Virus record (IMG/VR): IMGVR_UViG_3300005589_000095
Span: 1 to 25,675 of that record
Source: a virus
Direction: 5' to 3' (one strand)
DNA: 25,675 nucleotides
Shown: in pieces, positions 19,237 through 25,117 of the stretch
Position numbering within the stretch: position 1 is the first letter of the stretch
Layout of the letters: the number at the start of each line of letters is the position of its first letter
The notes under the pieces: generated by a model
Told to the model about the DNA's origin: nothing
Database searches by the model: none
The model's input: only the letters and a program-made list of their open reading frames with translations
Made by a program: the position numbers and the translations under genes

Positions 19237-19254
19237 GTCAGCGATGGGGCTGAC
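19237..19254 (+). promoter_or_regulatory. 5'-terminal leader hairpin, RATGGG loop (copy 6)
   Basis: GTCAGCGATGGGGCTGAC: stem GTCAGC/GCTGAC with a C-G closing pair in place of T-A, loop GATGGG. It begins 7 bases after the -10. The loop ATG opens an 11-codon frame whose TAA overlaps the ATG of the first gene. Confidence 0.8.
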
Positions 19255-19271
19255 TCAACGAAGGAGGTTTT

Positions 19272-19469
19272 ATGGCTAAGTATCCAGACATCAATGTGAA
19301 GCTGGTCGGAGAGAGCGGCAACGCCTTCTCCATCATCGGTCGGGTTCGCAAGGCAATGAAGCGGGGTGGCGTCGACCCCGCAGAGATTGAGAAATACAGC
19401 GACGAAGCGATGAGCGGCGACTACGACAACGTGTTGTCGACCACCATGAAGTACGTCGAGGTGTCCTGA
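19272..19469 (+). CDS. Conserved small phage protein, 65 aa
   Basis: ATG 19272 follows AAGGAGGTTTT. The sequence VKLVGESGNAFSIIGRVRKA then MKRGGVDPAEIEKYSDEAMS and SGDYDNVLSTTMKYVEV matches a small family seen in many phages and mobile elements (V-x-L-x-G-x-x-GNAF-x-I-x-G-x-V at the start, SGDYD-x-L-x-x-T at the end). Its function is not established. The conserved pattern supports the start. Its stop overlaps the next start (TGATG). Confidence 0.85.
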   Translation: MAKYPDINVKLVGESGNAFSIIGRVRKAMKRGGVDPAEIEKYSDEAMSGDYDNVLSTTMKYVEVS

Positions 19470-19699
19470 TGGACAAGTGGGTAATCTGCAAATACTGCAA
19501 GGGCGACGGCAGCGAGCTGCGCGGCGAAGCCGGCGACAAAGTTCGGGTCAGCTGCAAGCCATGCCGCGGCACCGGCAAGATGCGGAAGCTCTCTGAGGAA
19601 GAGGCAGCCGACATCATGGAAGCCCGCCGGACCTACTGCGCCGAAATGGGCATCGCCCGAGGCACCGCAGACTACGACTACATTATGAAAAACGGATAG
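19469..19699 (+). CDS. DnaJ-type zinc-finger protein, 76 aa
   Basis: ATG 19469 shares its A with the preceding TGA. Two CxxCxGxG motifs are present: C7-x2-C10-KGDG and C29-x2-C32-RGTG, spaced as in one zinc-binding unit of the DnaJ central domain. No J domain is present. A basic or acidic helix follows (KLSEEEAADIMEARRTYC). Stand-alone versions of this finger occur in phages and may bind unfolded proteins, RNA or a host factor. The zinc-finger call is firm; the role is unknown. Confidence 0.8.
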   Translation: MDKWVICKYCKGDGSELRGEAGDKVRVSCKPCRGTGKMRKLSEEEAADIMEARRTYCAEMGIARGTADYDYIMKNG

Positions 19700-19707
19700 G
19701 AGGTGAT

Positions 19708-20061
19708 ATGAAATATCGTGTTAATGGGCTGCGCTACTTCTCCGAAGAGGACTCCTACCTAGAGGGTTGCCTTCCGGAAACTGGGCGGGTCGCAGACTAC
19801 AACATCGAGTTTACCGGCGACTCTCCGGAGGAGGTGAAGAGCAGCATCATGGACCACTTCTTGGTCGACAATGATGCCATTGATATCGACTCTTGCGGCG
19901 ACGACCCAAGCCGAATCGACATCGCCCGAATGGAAGACGAAAGCGGGCTTTTAGCCAGCGAGGAAGAGCTGGAAGCCTTTAAGAAAGGTGAAATGAAACT
20001 TTACTACGCGGTCTACACCGGTTTCCTTGAGAAGGTCGATACCGCCAACTGGGACAACTAA
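19708..20061 (+). CDS. Hypothetical acidic phage protein, 117 aa
   Basis: ATG 19708 follows TAGGAGGTGAT. The product is strongly acidic: LRYFSEEDSYLEGCLPETGR, DYNIEFTGDSPEEVKSSIMD, then NDAIDIDSCGDDPSRIDIAR. The N-terminal strand-helix part, with SPEEVxxxI, resembles small proteins common in early regions of phages. The acidity might suggest DNA mimicry or binding to a basic partner, but this is speculative. No catalytic motif is seen. Confidence 0.7.
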   Translation: MKYRVNGLRYFSEEDSYLEGCLPETGRVADYNIEFTGDSPEEVKSSIMDHFLVDNDAIDIDSCGDDPSRIDIARMEDESGLLASEEELEAFKKGEMKLYYAVYTGFLEKVDTANWDN

Positions 20062-20070
20062 GGAGGAGTA

Positions 20071-20388
20071 ATGAGCAAGATTAAAGACGCACTGAAGAAG
20101 CTACCCAATCTCTACGAGATGGACGCCAAGCCGGCGAAGGCGCCGGCAGTTAAGTTATTCAACGCCTACGGAGCCGGCACATGGTTCGTATCAGAGTACA
20201 ACCCTGACACCGGAGAGGCGTTCGGAATCGCGGACCTCGGCATGGGGTGCCCTGAGTACGGCTACATCAGCGTACCGGAGCTCGAGAGCCTGACCATGAT
20301 GGCTGGCGCCCTGCCAATGATTGAGGTCGACCTTTACTTTGACGGCACCCTTGCTGACGGCAAGAAGGCGCTGGGAATGGCAGCCTAG
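20071..20388 (+). CDS. DUF2958-like protein, 105 aa
   Basis: ATG 20071 follows AAGGAGGAGTA. The sequence NLYEMDAKPAKAPAVKLFNA, then GTWFVSEYNPDTGEAFGIAD, PEYGYISVPELESL and IEVDLYF fits DUF2958: LY near the start, TW-x-x-x-E-Y/F, a G-x-AD-x-G segment, E-x-GY-x-S-x-x-EL, then E-x-D-x-x-F at the end. The family is found on plasmids and phages and has no established function. Length is normal. Confidence 0.75.
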   Translation: MSKIKDALKKLPNLYEMDAKPAKAPAVKLFNAYGAGTWFVSEYNPDTGEAFGIADLGMGCPEYGYISVPELESLTMMAGALPMIEVDLYFDGTLADGKKALGMAA

Positions 20389-20399
20389 AAGGAGGATAT

Positions 20400-20741
20400 A
20401 TGCCTGAACTAAAAAACCTGAAGCCCGATATGTCTGAGTACGTGCAGGTTTACAACCACTTCAGCTCGGTCCACGCCAGCATCGAGCTGTACCGGCTCGA
20501 CTGGGGGCTCTACGACATGGACGGCTCGGAAGGCGTCGCTGCCGAAATGAATAAGTCGGTCGAGAACGAGCTGGTCCGGCGCTCCCATTGGAAGGATAAA
20601 ATCAAAGCCATCATGCACAGCTTCAAAGAATACAAAGCCTACGGCTCGACCGACACCGCGGTGCGAGAGGTGCTGTACGCCGTACTGGTCTCAGCAGGAA
20701 TGCCGAACGGCATCTGGGACGGCGGACCGATTAACTGGTAG
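20400..20741 (+). CDS. Hypothetical protein, 113 aa
   Basis: ATG 20400 follows AGAAGGAGGATAT. The product MPELKNLKPDMSEYVQVYNH, then ASIELYRLDWGLYDMDGSEG and AAEMNKSVENELVRRSHWKD, is helical and charged, followed by STDTAVREVLYAVLVSAGMP. It has no membrane segment or motif I recognise. It is the last gene of the rightward operon; a strong hairpin follows its stop. Confidence 0.7.
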   Translation: MPELKNLKPDMSEYVQVYNHFSSVHASIELYRLDWGLYDMDGSEGVAAEMNKSVENELVRRSHWKDKIKAIMHSFKEYKAYGSTDTAVREVLYAVLVSAGMPNGIWDGGPINW

Positions 20742-20753
20742 TATCCAGATTCT

Positions 20754-20806
20754 CCTAGGGCGGGCGATTAGTCCGTGCCGACAGCCCTCGTCGGTCCCGC
20801 CCTAGG
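20754..20806. terminator. Nested hairpin between convergent operons, possible bidirectional terminator
   Basis: CCTAGGGCGGG (20754-20764) pairs with CCCGCCCTAGG (20796-20806), an 11-base perfect stem. Inside is a second hairpin, CCGAC-agccctc-GTCGG (20778-20794). It lies between the ends of two convergent operons, and the TAG of the leftward gene is inside the stem. There is no clear T tract (CGTCCTTT on the plus strand), so termination may depend on Rho or on roadblock effects. Confidence 0.5.
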
Positions 20807-21188
20807 CGTCCTTTATCACCTCAATAACCAACCTCTCATCACCAGCCTTGCAGCGCTTTTGCTCAAGGCTTTTCTGCGTAATGACCTCGGTGGTATCGTC
20901 CGGCAGGATGTCGAGCTTCACCAGCGCATCCACCACGGGCTTGTAGCCGCCCTGCCAGTTGTCCTCATCCTTGATGGGTCCACCAGAGAAGTACGATGTG
21001 AAGCGCAGCTGCGCCTTGGTGAACGCCAGCGCTGGGGTGCCCCTCACTCCAGCCTGCTGCTTCGCCACCCACACCTCCTGCAACCACATCTTGTCGTAGC
21101 GCCGGCGCGACCGCCAGTGCATCCGGAGATATGAGTTAAGGCTCTTGGGGGGCTTGGTAGGGACGACGAGTTTCAAACTTACGGTCAT
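20802..21188 (-). CDS. rusA: RusA-like Holliday junction resolvase, 128 aa
   Basis: I use ATG 21188, which gives the normal RusA size; an earlier ATG at 21278 would add 30 residues unlike the family and overlap the previous gene further. The product has KSLNSYLRMHWRSRRRYDKM near the start and the acidic signature at about 74-98: D74, D76-N77 (KDEDNWQGG), D88 (VVDALVKLDI) and D97-D98 (ILPDD). RusA dimers use such aspartates to bind Mg and cut four-way junctions. It lies in the operon with the HNH nuclease, opposite recT. Its ribosome site is weak, so coupling to the previous gene is likely. Confidence 0.85.
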   Translation of the reverse strand: MTVSLKLVVPTKPPKSLNSYLRMHWRSRRRYDKMWLQEVWVAKQQAGVRGTPALAFTKAQLRFTSYFSGGPIKDEDNWQGGYKPVVDALVKLDILPDDTTEVITQKSLEQKRCKAGDERLVIEVIKDA

Positions 21189-21510
21189 AGCCTGCTCTCT
21201 CAAATACATCGTAACCGAGCAGGTGACTGACCCACTCGAGCAAAATAGTCTGGCGGTAAAACTCTGCCTCCCAGCCACGAGGACCCGCCTTCATTGTGTC
21301 GAGACCCCAGTCGCCCTGATGCAGCTCTTTCGACAGGGGAATCACGAGCCAGTCGTTCTGCTTTCGCGCAAGCGCGGGCTGCCACTCGTAGCCCAGCTCG
21401 TCGATAATGGAGCCGCCGTGACAGTGGGCGATGGTAGCAGGCTGCTCTGTGAGCAGGCACTGCAACCCCGCCACCCTGTCCCAGTGCTTCTTAGTCTCGG
21501 CGCTAGGCAT
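21136..21510 (-). CDS. HNH-type endonuclease (Ref/DUF968-like), 124 aa
   Basis: ATG 21510 overlaps the previous TAG (ATGCCTAG). The product starts MPSAETKKHWDRVAGLQCLL and continues TEQPATIAHCHGGSI, with C18 and the AHCH cluster H29-C30-H31; then QNDWLVIPLSKELHQGDWG (H64) and GPRGWEAEF (W80-E81). This is the layout of small phage nucleases related to lambda Ref/NinG-type HNH proteins: a Cys-His half site, a VIPL-x-x-x-x-H strand-helix, and a later W-E. It probably acts in recombination or DNA processing together with RusA. Confidence 0.75.
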   Translation of the reverse strand: MPSAETKKHWDRVAGLQCLLTEQPATIAHCHGGSIIDELGYEWQPALARKQNDWLVIPLSKELHQGDWGLDTMKAGPRGWEAEFYRQTILLEWVSHLLGYDVFERAGYDRKFETRRPYQAPQEP

Positions 21511-22276
21511 CGGTGCCGAGCCACCCCATGTAGGGCACTTTGAACAGCTGCTGGAATTGACCCCAGAAAAACTCGTTCACATCGAACTGCTTAAACGAAT
21601 CCATCTGCAGTGTCGTTATTACGAGCTCGTGCGCGTCCGCATAGGTTGAGAACGGTCCGTACTCGCGGTACCTGCTGGCGTGGTTCAACCACATAAGGAA
21701 GTCGTCCTCGCGCAACATTCGAGCCGCATTCTGACTCTTCGGTCCGCCCTTGAGGGGCTTGCCGGACGCCTCTGCGACCTCCTGCGCCACGCCACGCTCC
21801 ATGCCGGCGTAGGCTCTGGCTTCCGCCTCTCTCAGGTGGCGCTGGTTAATGATGCGCTCATCATCGCCCACCTCGAGCAGGATGACGTAGAAGCGGTCGC
21901 CCCGCTCCTCTGCCTCTCCTTGGTCTTTGGTGCGCTGCTGCTTCCACCACATAACGTCGCTGCCGGCAAAGTGCAGCGCGATGTGCGTGCCTTTTTGCTC
22001 CGACCAGCCACGCCCCCAGAACTGCGTCTCAAAGCGCTTGGTGTCCACCTTGTCGCCGGAGACGACAATCTGGTACCGATGCCCTGCCTTACCCTTCCGG
22101 CGCGTCATAACGCCGTCAAACGCCTTCAGGTGCTCTCTGCTGGGCAGGGTGAGCTGCACCTTAAAGCCGTGGGCGCTGGTCTCTATCCATGCCCGATACT
22201 CGACATAGCTCTCGTAGGCGGTGAAGTCGTTGACGTACTCCGCGTCCTGCTCATTTATTTCTTTTGCTAAGTCCAT
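21503..22276 (-). CDS. Hypothetical protein, 257 aa
   Basis: ATG 22276 lies inside the end of the previous gene (overlap of about 25 bases). The product is charged and apparently soluble. The segment YRAWIETSAHGFKVQLTLPS and TRFETQFWGRGWSEQKGTH-like region (about 28-105) has alternating strands, and the later part is helical (QRHLREAEARAYAGMERGVA, then KSQNAARMLREDDFLMWLNH). Its place with nuclease genes beside recT suggests a DNA metabolism role, perhaps an ssDNA-binding or recombination mediator, but I see no diagnostic motif. Confidence 0.7.
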   Translation of the reverse strand: MDLAKEINEQDAEYVNDFTAYESYVEYRAWIETSAHGFKVQLTLPSREHLKAFDGVMTRRKGKAGHRYQIVVSGDKVDTKRFETQFWGRGWSEQKGTHIALHFAGSDVMWWKQQRTKDQGEAEERGDRFYVILLEVGDDERIINQRHLREAEARAYAGMERGVAQEVAEASGKPLKGGPKSQNAARMLREDDFLMWLNHASRYREYGPFSTYADAHELVITTLQMDSFKQFDVNEFFWGQFQQLFKVPYMGWLGTDA

Positions 22277-22664
22277 CCCATTCCTTCCCCACGCTGGTTC
22301 CCTCTACATATTTAACAACCGCCGCCGGCATCCTCCCATCCAGCCGCGCTTCCTTTTTCAGGTGGACCTCCCAGTCCAGCATCGACTGCTCCAGCGCCTT
22401 AATCATGGAGCTGCGCTGATGCGCGTTCAGGCTGTCGATAGCAATGGTTGCGTTGTCATTGCCCATGCTGGCTGCCTTCTCGGACATATCCGCCAGCAGA
22501 ATTTCGGCGCTGGGCAGCAGGTCCTTGTACGACATCGGTCGGGTGACGGCTACGAAGACAGTGACGTCGTCTCCAAACTGCTCCCGACCAGCGAGCAGCG
22601 CCTCCTGTGGTGTGCGAAACAGACCGACGAACGAGTCAGCCTGACGGTGTGAATACTGATACAT
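22251..22664 (-). CDS. Hypothetical protein, 137 aa, first gene of the leftward recombination operon
   Basis: ATG 22664 follows AACAAGGAGAACCTA; a frame extension upstream crosses the divergent promoters, so it is not used. The product MYQYSHRQADSFVGLFRTPQ then EALLAGREQFGDDVTVFVAV and EILLADMSEKAASMGNDNAT is strand-helix alternating and then helical, ending basic (KKEARLDGRMPAAVVKYVEG and on). No motif is recognised. It is transcribed from the minus half of the shared divergent promoter region. Confidence 0.65.
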   Translation of the reverse strand: MYQYSHRQADSFVGLFRTPQEALLAGREQFGDDVTVFVAVTRPMSYKDLLPSAEILLADMSEKAASMGNDNATIAIDSLNAHQRSSMIKALEQSMLDWEVHLKKEARLDGRMPAAVVKYVEGTSVGKEWDGLSKRNK

Positions 22665-22689
22665 TAGGTTCTCCTTGTTAGACCCACGC

Positions 22690-22718
22690 ATTCTAGCTGT
22701 TGGACCTTTCACTTGCAA
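22690..22718 (-). promoter_or_regulatory. Leftward half of divergent promoter pair
   Basis: Minus strand: -35 TTGCAA (22718-22713), 17-base spacer, -10 TAGAAT (22695-22690). TCCAACAGCTAGA (22704-22692) is a weaker repeat that overlaps the -10. The -35 is a palindrome and is used by the rightward promoter too. Confidence 0.6.
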
Positions 22719-22741
22719 ACATCCAGCCTTTCGACTATACT
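22713..22741 (+). promoter_or_regulatory. recT: recT promoter, rightward half of divergent pair
   Basis: TTGCAA (22713-22718), 17-base spacer, TATACT (22736-22741). TCCAGCCTTTCGA (22722-22734) is a partial copy of the shared repeat. The transcript leader is short and has no RATGGG hairpin. Confidence 0.65.
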
Positions 22742-22764
22742 GGTCGAAATTTAAGGAGGAACCA

Positions 22765-23718
22765 ATGGAACACCCTGTTATCACGGCGGTCAACACGCCG
22801 TCCCTACGTTCGAGCTTCACCGCCAACCGAACCCTGCCTGACATGAAGTTCAAGGCGGAGCTTCAGTTTCTCGGGCAGATGCTCGGGAAGAACGAAAAAC
22901 TCGCCAACTGCACAGAGCAGTCCTTGAAGAACGCTATGCTGGACGTTGCGTTTTCGGGGCTTTCGCTGCGTCCGTCCTTGGGCTACGCCTATCTGGTGCC
23001 ATACAAGAACGGCAGCACCTTCGAGGCTCAGTTTCAGGCAGGCTACCGAGGTCTGCTTCACATGGTCTATAAAGCCGGTACCGTGGCTCTGGTCCAGACC
23101 GGCTACGTCGTCCCCAAGGACCCCACGTTTCGGGTCTGGACCGACATTGAGGGCAAGCATATCCTGCATGAAGAAGCCCGCAACCCTGACGACAGGGACG
23201 TCACAAAGCTGACGCACGCATACTGCGTTGCCAAGTTCACCAACGGCTCGACCTACACAGAGATAATGACCGCCAAGCAGGTCAACGCCTGCGAGCAGGC
23301 TGCCAAGAGGAAGGGGGGTGGCTACGTCTGGAATGGACCGTGGCGCTCAGAGATGGTGGCGAAGTCCGTTATCCGCCGCGCATGGAAGAAGTTCCCCATG
23401 GACCCCGAGGGGCTGATGGCTCACGCCATGGAAGTGGCAAACCGCTTCGACCCCGTCAGCTTTGATGACGAGCCGGCGGACTCACCTCCGCCAGAGTACG
23501 TGGTTATCAGTGAAGAGCAGGAGCTCGCGCTGCACGCCTCCCTGACGGAGGGTGGGCTGAGCGGCTCAGAAGCCACAGAATGGCTCCAGAAGTACGCCGA
23601 GGCTCGCGGGTACGCCAGCATTAAGCAGCTGCCGGCAGACGCTGTAGAGGGCGCTCAGGGCTCGCTGATGACTCGTCTAGGCGAGGTAAAGGAGCGCAAA
23701 AATGCTGCAGCCTCGTGA
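22765..23718 (+). CDS. recT: RecT-family single-strand annealing protein
   Basis: ATG 22765 follows TTAAGGAGGAACCA. The 317-residue protein has the RecT hallmarks: FLGQMLGKNEKLANCTEQSL and NAMLDVAFSGLSLRPSLGYA (about 36-85), YLVPYKNGSTFEAQFQAGYR then GLLHMVYKAG (about 84-120), and MVAKSVIRRAWKKFP near 215-230. The acidic C-terminus carries EEQELALHASLTEGG. RecT coats and anneals single strands and works with a partner exonuclease, which is the next gene. Length is usual for the family. Transcribed from the divergent promoter just upstream. Confidence 0.95.
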   Translation: MEHPVITAVNTPSLRSSFTANRTLPDMKFKAELQFLGQMLGKNEKLANCTEQSLKNAMLDVAFSGLSLRPSLGYAYLVPYKNGSTFEAQFQAGYRGLLHMVYKAGTVALVQTGYVVPKDPTFRVWTDIEGKHILHEEARNPDDRDVTKLTHAYCVAKFTNGSTYTEIMTAKQVNACEQAAKRKGGGYVWNGPWRSEMVAKSVIRRAWKKFPMDPEGLMAHAMEVANRFDPVSFDDEPADSPPPEYVVISEEQELALHASLTEGGLSGSEATEWLQKYAEARGYASIKQLPADAVEGAQGSLMTRLGEVKERKNAAAS

Positions 23719-24343
23719 GGGGCGAATCACCGGCTCTCGTATAGGGGTTATTGCAAAGGGCGGCTACAAGGCATGGAACACTCTGAGCCGAGAGCTGCAT
23801 GAAGCCAAGCCCATCCCATACGACCGTGCGGTCAATACGCCGATACCCAGTCTGGCGCATGGGGCGAAGTACGAGCCCCAATGCGTAGGGCAATTCTGGG
23901 AGCGCCACTCCGAGTACGTCACACTGCCCAGCGAGATGCTGCGGTGGCACGACGCCAAGGCGCTGGTGTTTCACCACTACACCGGCGTGTCGCCCGACGC
24001 CATCCTCGGGCAGAACGGCAGGATGGTCTCGGCGCTGGAGGTCAAGTGCCCCTACGTCGAAGAGAAGTTTGTTGGGTGGCTAGAGCGGGGCGAGCTGCCC
24101 GAAGAGCACAAGCCACAGGTGATGTGGTCAATGATAGTCCCCGACCTCGAGAACTGCTGGTTCGCCAGCTGGGACCCGAGGCAGCCCGAGGGAAAGAATT
24201 ACTTCGATGTTCTGGTCGAGCGTGACCGGACCTACGAAGCCGAACTGATGGACAAGGTGAACCGCTTTCTGGAGGTCCACCTTGCCGGAGGAGAATTTAA
24301 GCCAGTGCGCAAAAGCGCCAAAGAACTAAGGAATTTACTATGA
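23702..24343 (+). CDS. YqaJ/lambda-exonuclease-like recombinase nuclease, 213 aa
   Basis: ATG 23702 lies inside the end of recT and follows AAAGGAGCGCAAAA. Catalytic residues of the PD-(D/E)XK nuclease fold are visible: E58 in HGAKYEPQC, D99 in VSPDAILG, E113 and K115 in SALEVKCP, and Q139 in HKPQVMWSM. This protein should degrade one strand of duplex ends, giving the 3' tails that RecT anneals. It is short but complete for the family. The tail is basic (KPVRKSAKELRNLL). Confidence 0.92.
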   Translation: MLQPREGRITGSRIGVIAKGGYKAWNTLSRELHEAKPIPYDRAVNTPIPSLAHGAKYEPQCVGQFWERHSEYVTLPSEMLRWHDAKALVFHHYTGVSPDAILGQNGRMVSALEVKCPYVEEKFVGWLERGELPEEHKPQVMWSMIVPDLENCWFASWDPRQPEGKNYFDVLVERDRTYEAELMDKVNRFLEVHLAGGEFKPVRKSAKELRNLL

Positions 24344-25086
24344 GTGCACCCGCAACAATCTACACCGAAATCACCCAGAGCAAGAACGCTGTAGCCATTC
24401 TTGCCGAAGTAAAGGAGCTGCTGTCTCAGGTCGAGAAGCTCGGCACCATTGAGACCGAAGAACAGGCTGCTGCCGTCGGAGAGTTCCGCCAGCAGATTTC
24501 AGTCCGGAAGCGCGAGCTGGACAACGAGCGCAAGGAGATGGTTGCCCCCGCCCTTCAGATTCAGCGCAGCCTGAACGACAAGTTCAAGGAGCCGCTAGCC
24601 GAGCTGGACCGCATCAAGGGCTCATGCGACAAGCTGCTTCTGGAATGGACCCGCGAGCAGGAGCGCATCGCTCGTGAAGCCGAGCAGGCTCGCCTGAAGA
24701 AAGAGCAGGAAGAGCGCGAGGCTGAAGAAGCCCGTATCGAAGCTGAACGTCTGGCGCAGCTGGCGGAGACTGAAGACGAGGTGCTCGAGGCTCAGGCTGC
24801 GGTTGAAGAGTCAATCGAGCGGACCGACTCGGTCCGCCAGCAGGTGGTGCCGAAGGCTCCCGAGAAGACTGGTCAGGTTACCGGCACGCAAGGCGCCAAA
24901 GTCTCCAAGGTCGACAACTGGAAGTACCGCATCGTCGATATCAACGCGGTGCCGGAGGAGTTCCTGCGCCCGCCCGAAGAGCGCGTGAACAAGCTGGCTC
25001 TGAACAAGGTGGCGAAGAGCCAGAAGGGAGAGGCGGAGGTTGCCGGCATCGAGTTTTACAACGAGCCACACATCTCCTCACGTTGA
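24340..25086 (+). CDS. Coiled-coil protein of the recombination operon, 248 aa
   Basis: ATG 24340 overlaps the previous TGA. Residues about 30-165 form a long charged coiled coil (REQERIAREAEQARLKKEQE and AEEARIEAERLAQLAETED, for instance). A small C-terminal domain follows, around WKYRIVDINAVPEEFLRP (from about 193) and ending GIEFYNEPHISSR. This pairing of a coil and a W-x-Y-x-I-x-D-x-x-x-VP-x-E-x-L domain is common next to RecT and exonuclease genes in phages; its function is unclear, perhaps a recombination accessory or a host RecBCD-type inhibitor. Its TGA lies inside the next gene's -35 box. Confidence 0.8.
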   Translation: MSAPATIYTEITQSKNAVAILAEVKELLSQVEKLGTIETEEQAAAVGEFRQQISVRKRELDNERKEMVAPALQIQRSLNDKFKEPLAELDRIKGSCDKLLLEWTREQERIAREAEQARLKKEQEEREAEEARIEAERLAQLAETEDEVLEAQAAVEESIERTDSVRQQVVPKAPEKTGQVTGTQGAKVSKVDNWKYRIVDINAVPEEFLRPPEERVNKLALNKVAKSQKGEAEVAGIEFYNEPHISSR

Positions 25087-25111
25087 CAGTCCAGCCATTG
25101 GATGTTATAAT
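25083..25111 (+). promoter_or_regulatory. Operator-type promoter of the SprT-like gene, leaderless
   Basis: TTGACA (25083-25088), 17-base spacer, TATAAT (25106-25111). TCCAGCCATTGGA (25090-25102) is a copy of the shared repeat. Only 6 bases (CAGCCC) separate the -10 from the ATG at 25118, so the mRNA should start at or near the ATG. Confidence 0.8.
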
Positions 25112-25117
25112 CAGCCC

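Noticed and set aside
21680-22270. 196-codon plus-strand frame opposite the 257-residue gene
   Set aside because: Antisense shadow: Leu/Val/His-rich and no ribosome site, while the minus-strand gene has coupled starts and stops.
4226-25111. CRISPR array as explanation of the repeated TCCAG sequences
   Set aside because: The copies are kilobases apart, lie on both strands, and always sit in promoters; no repeat-spacer array is present.
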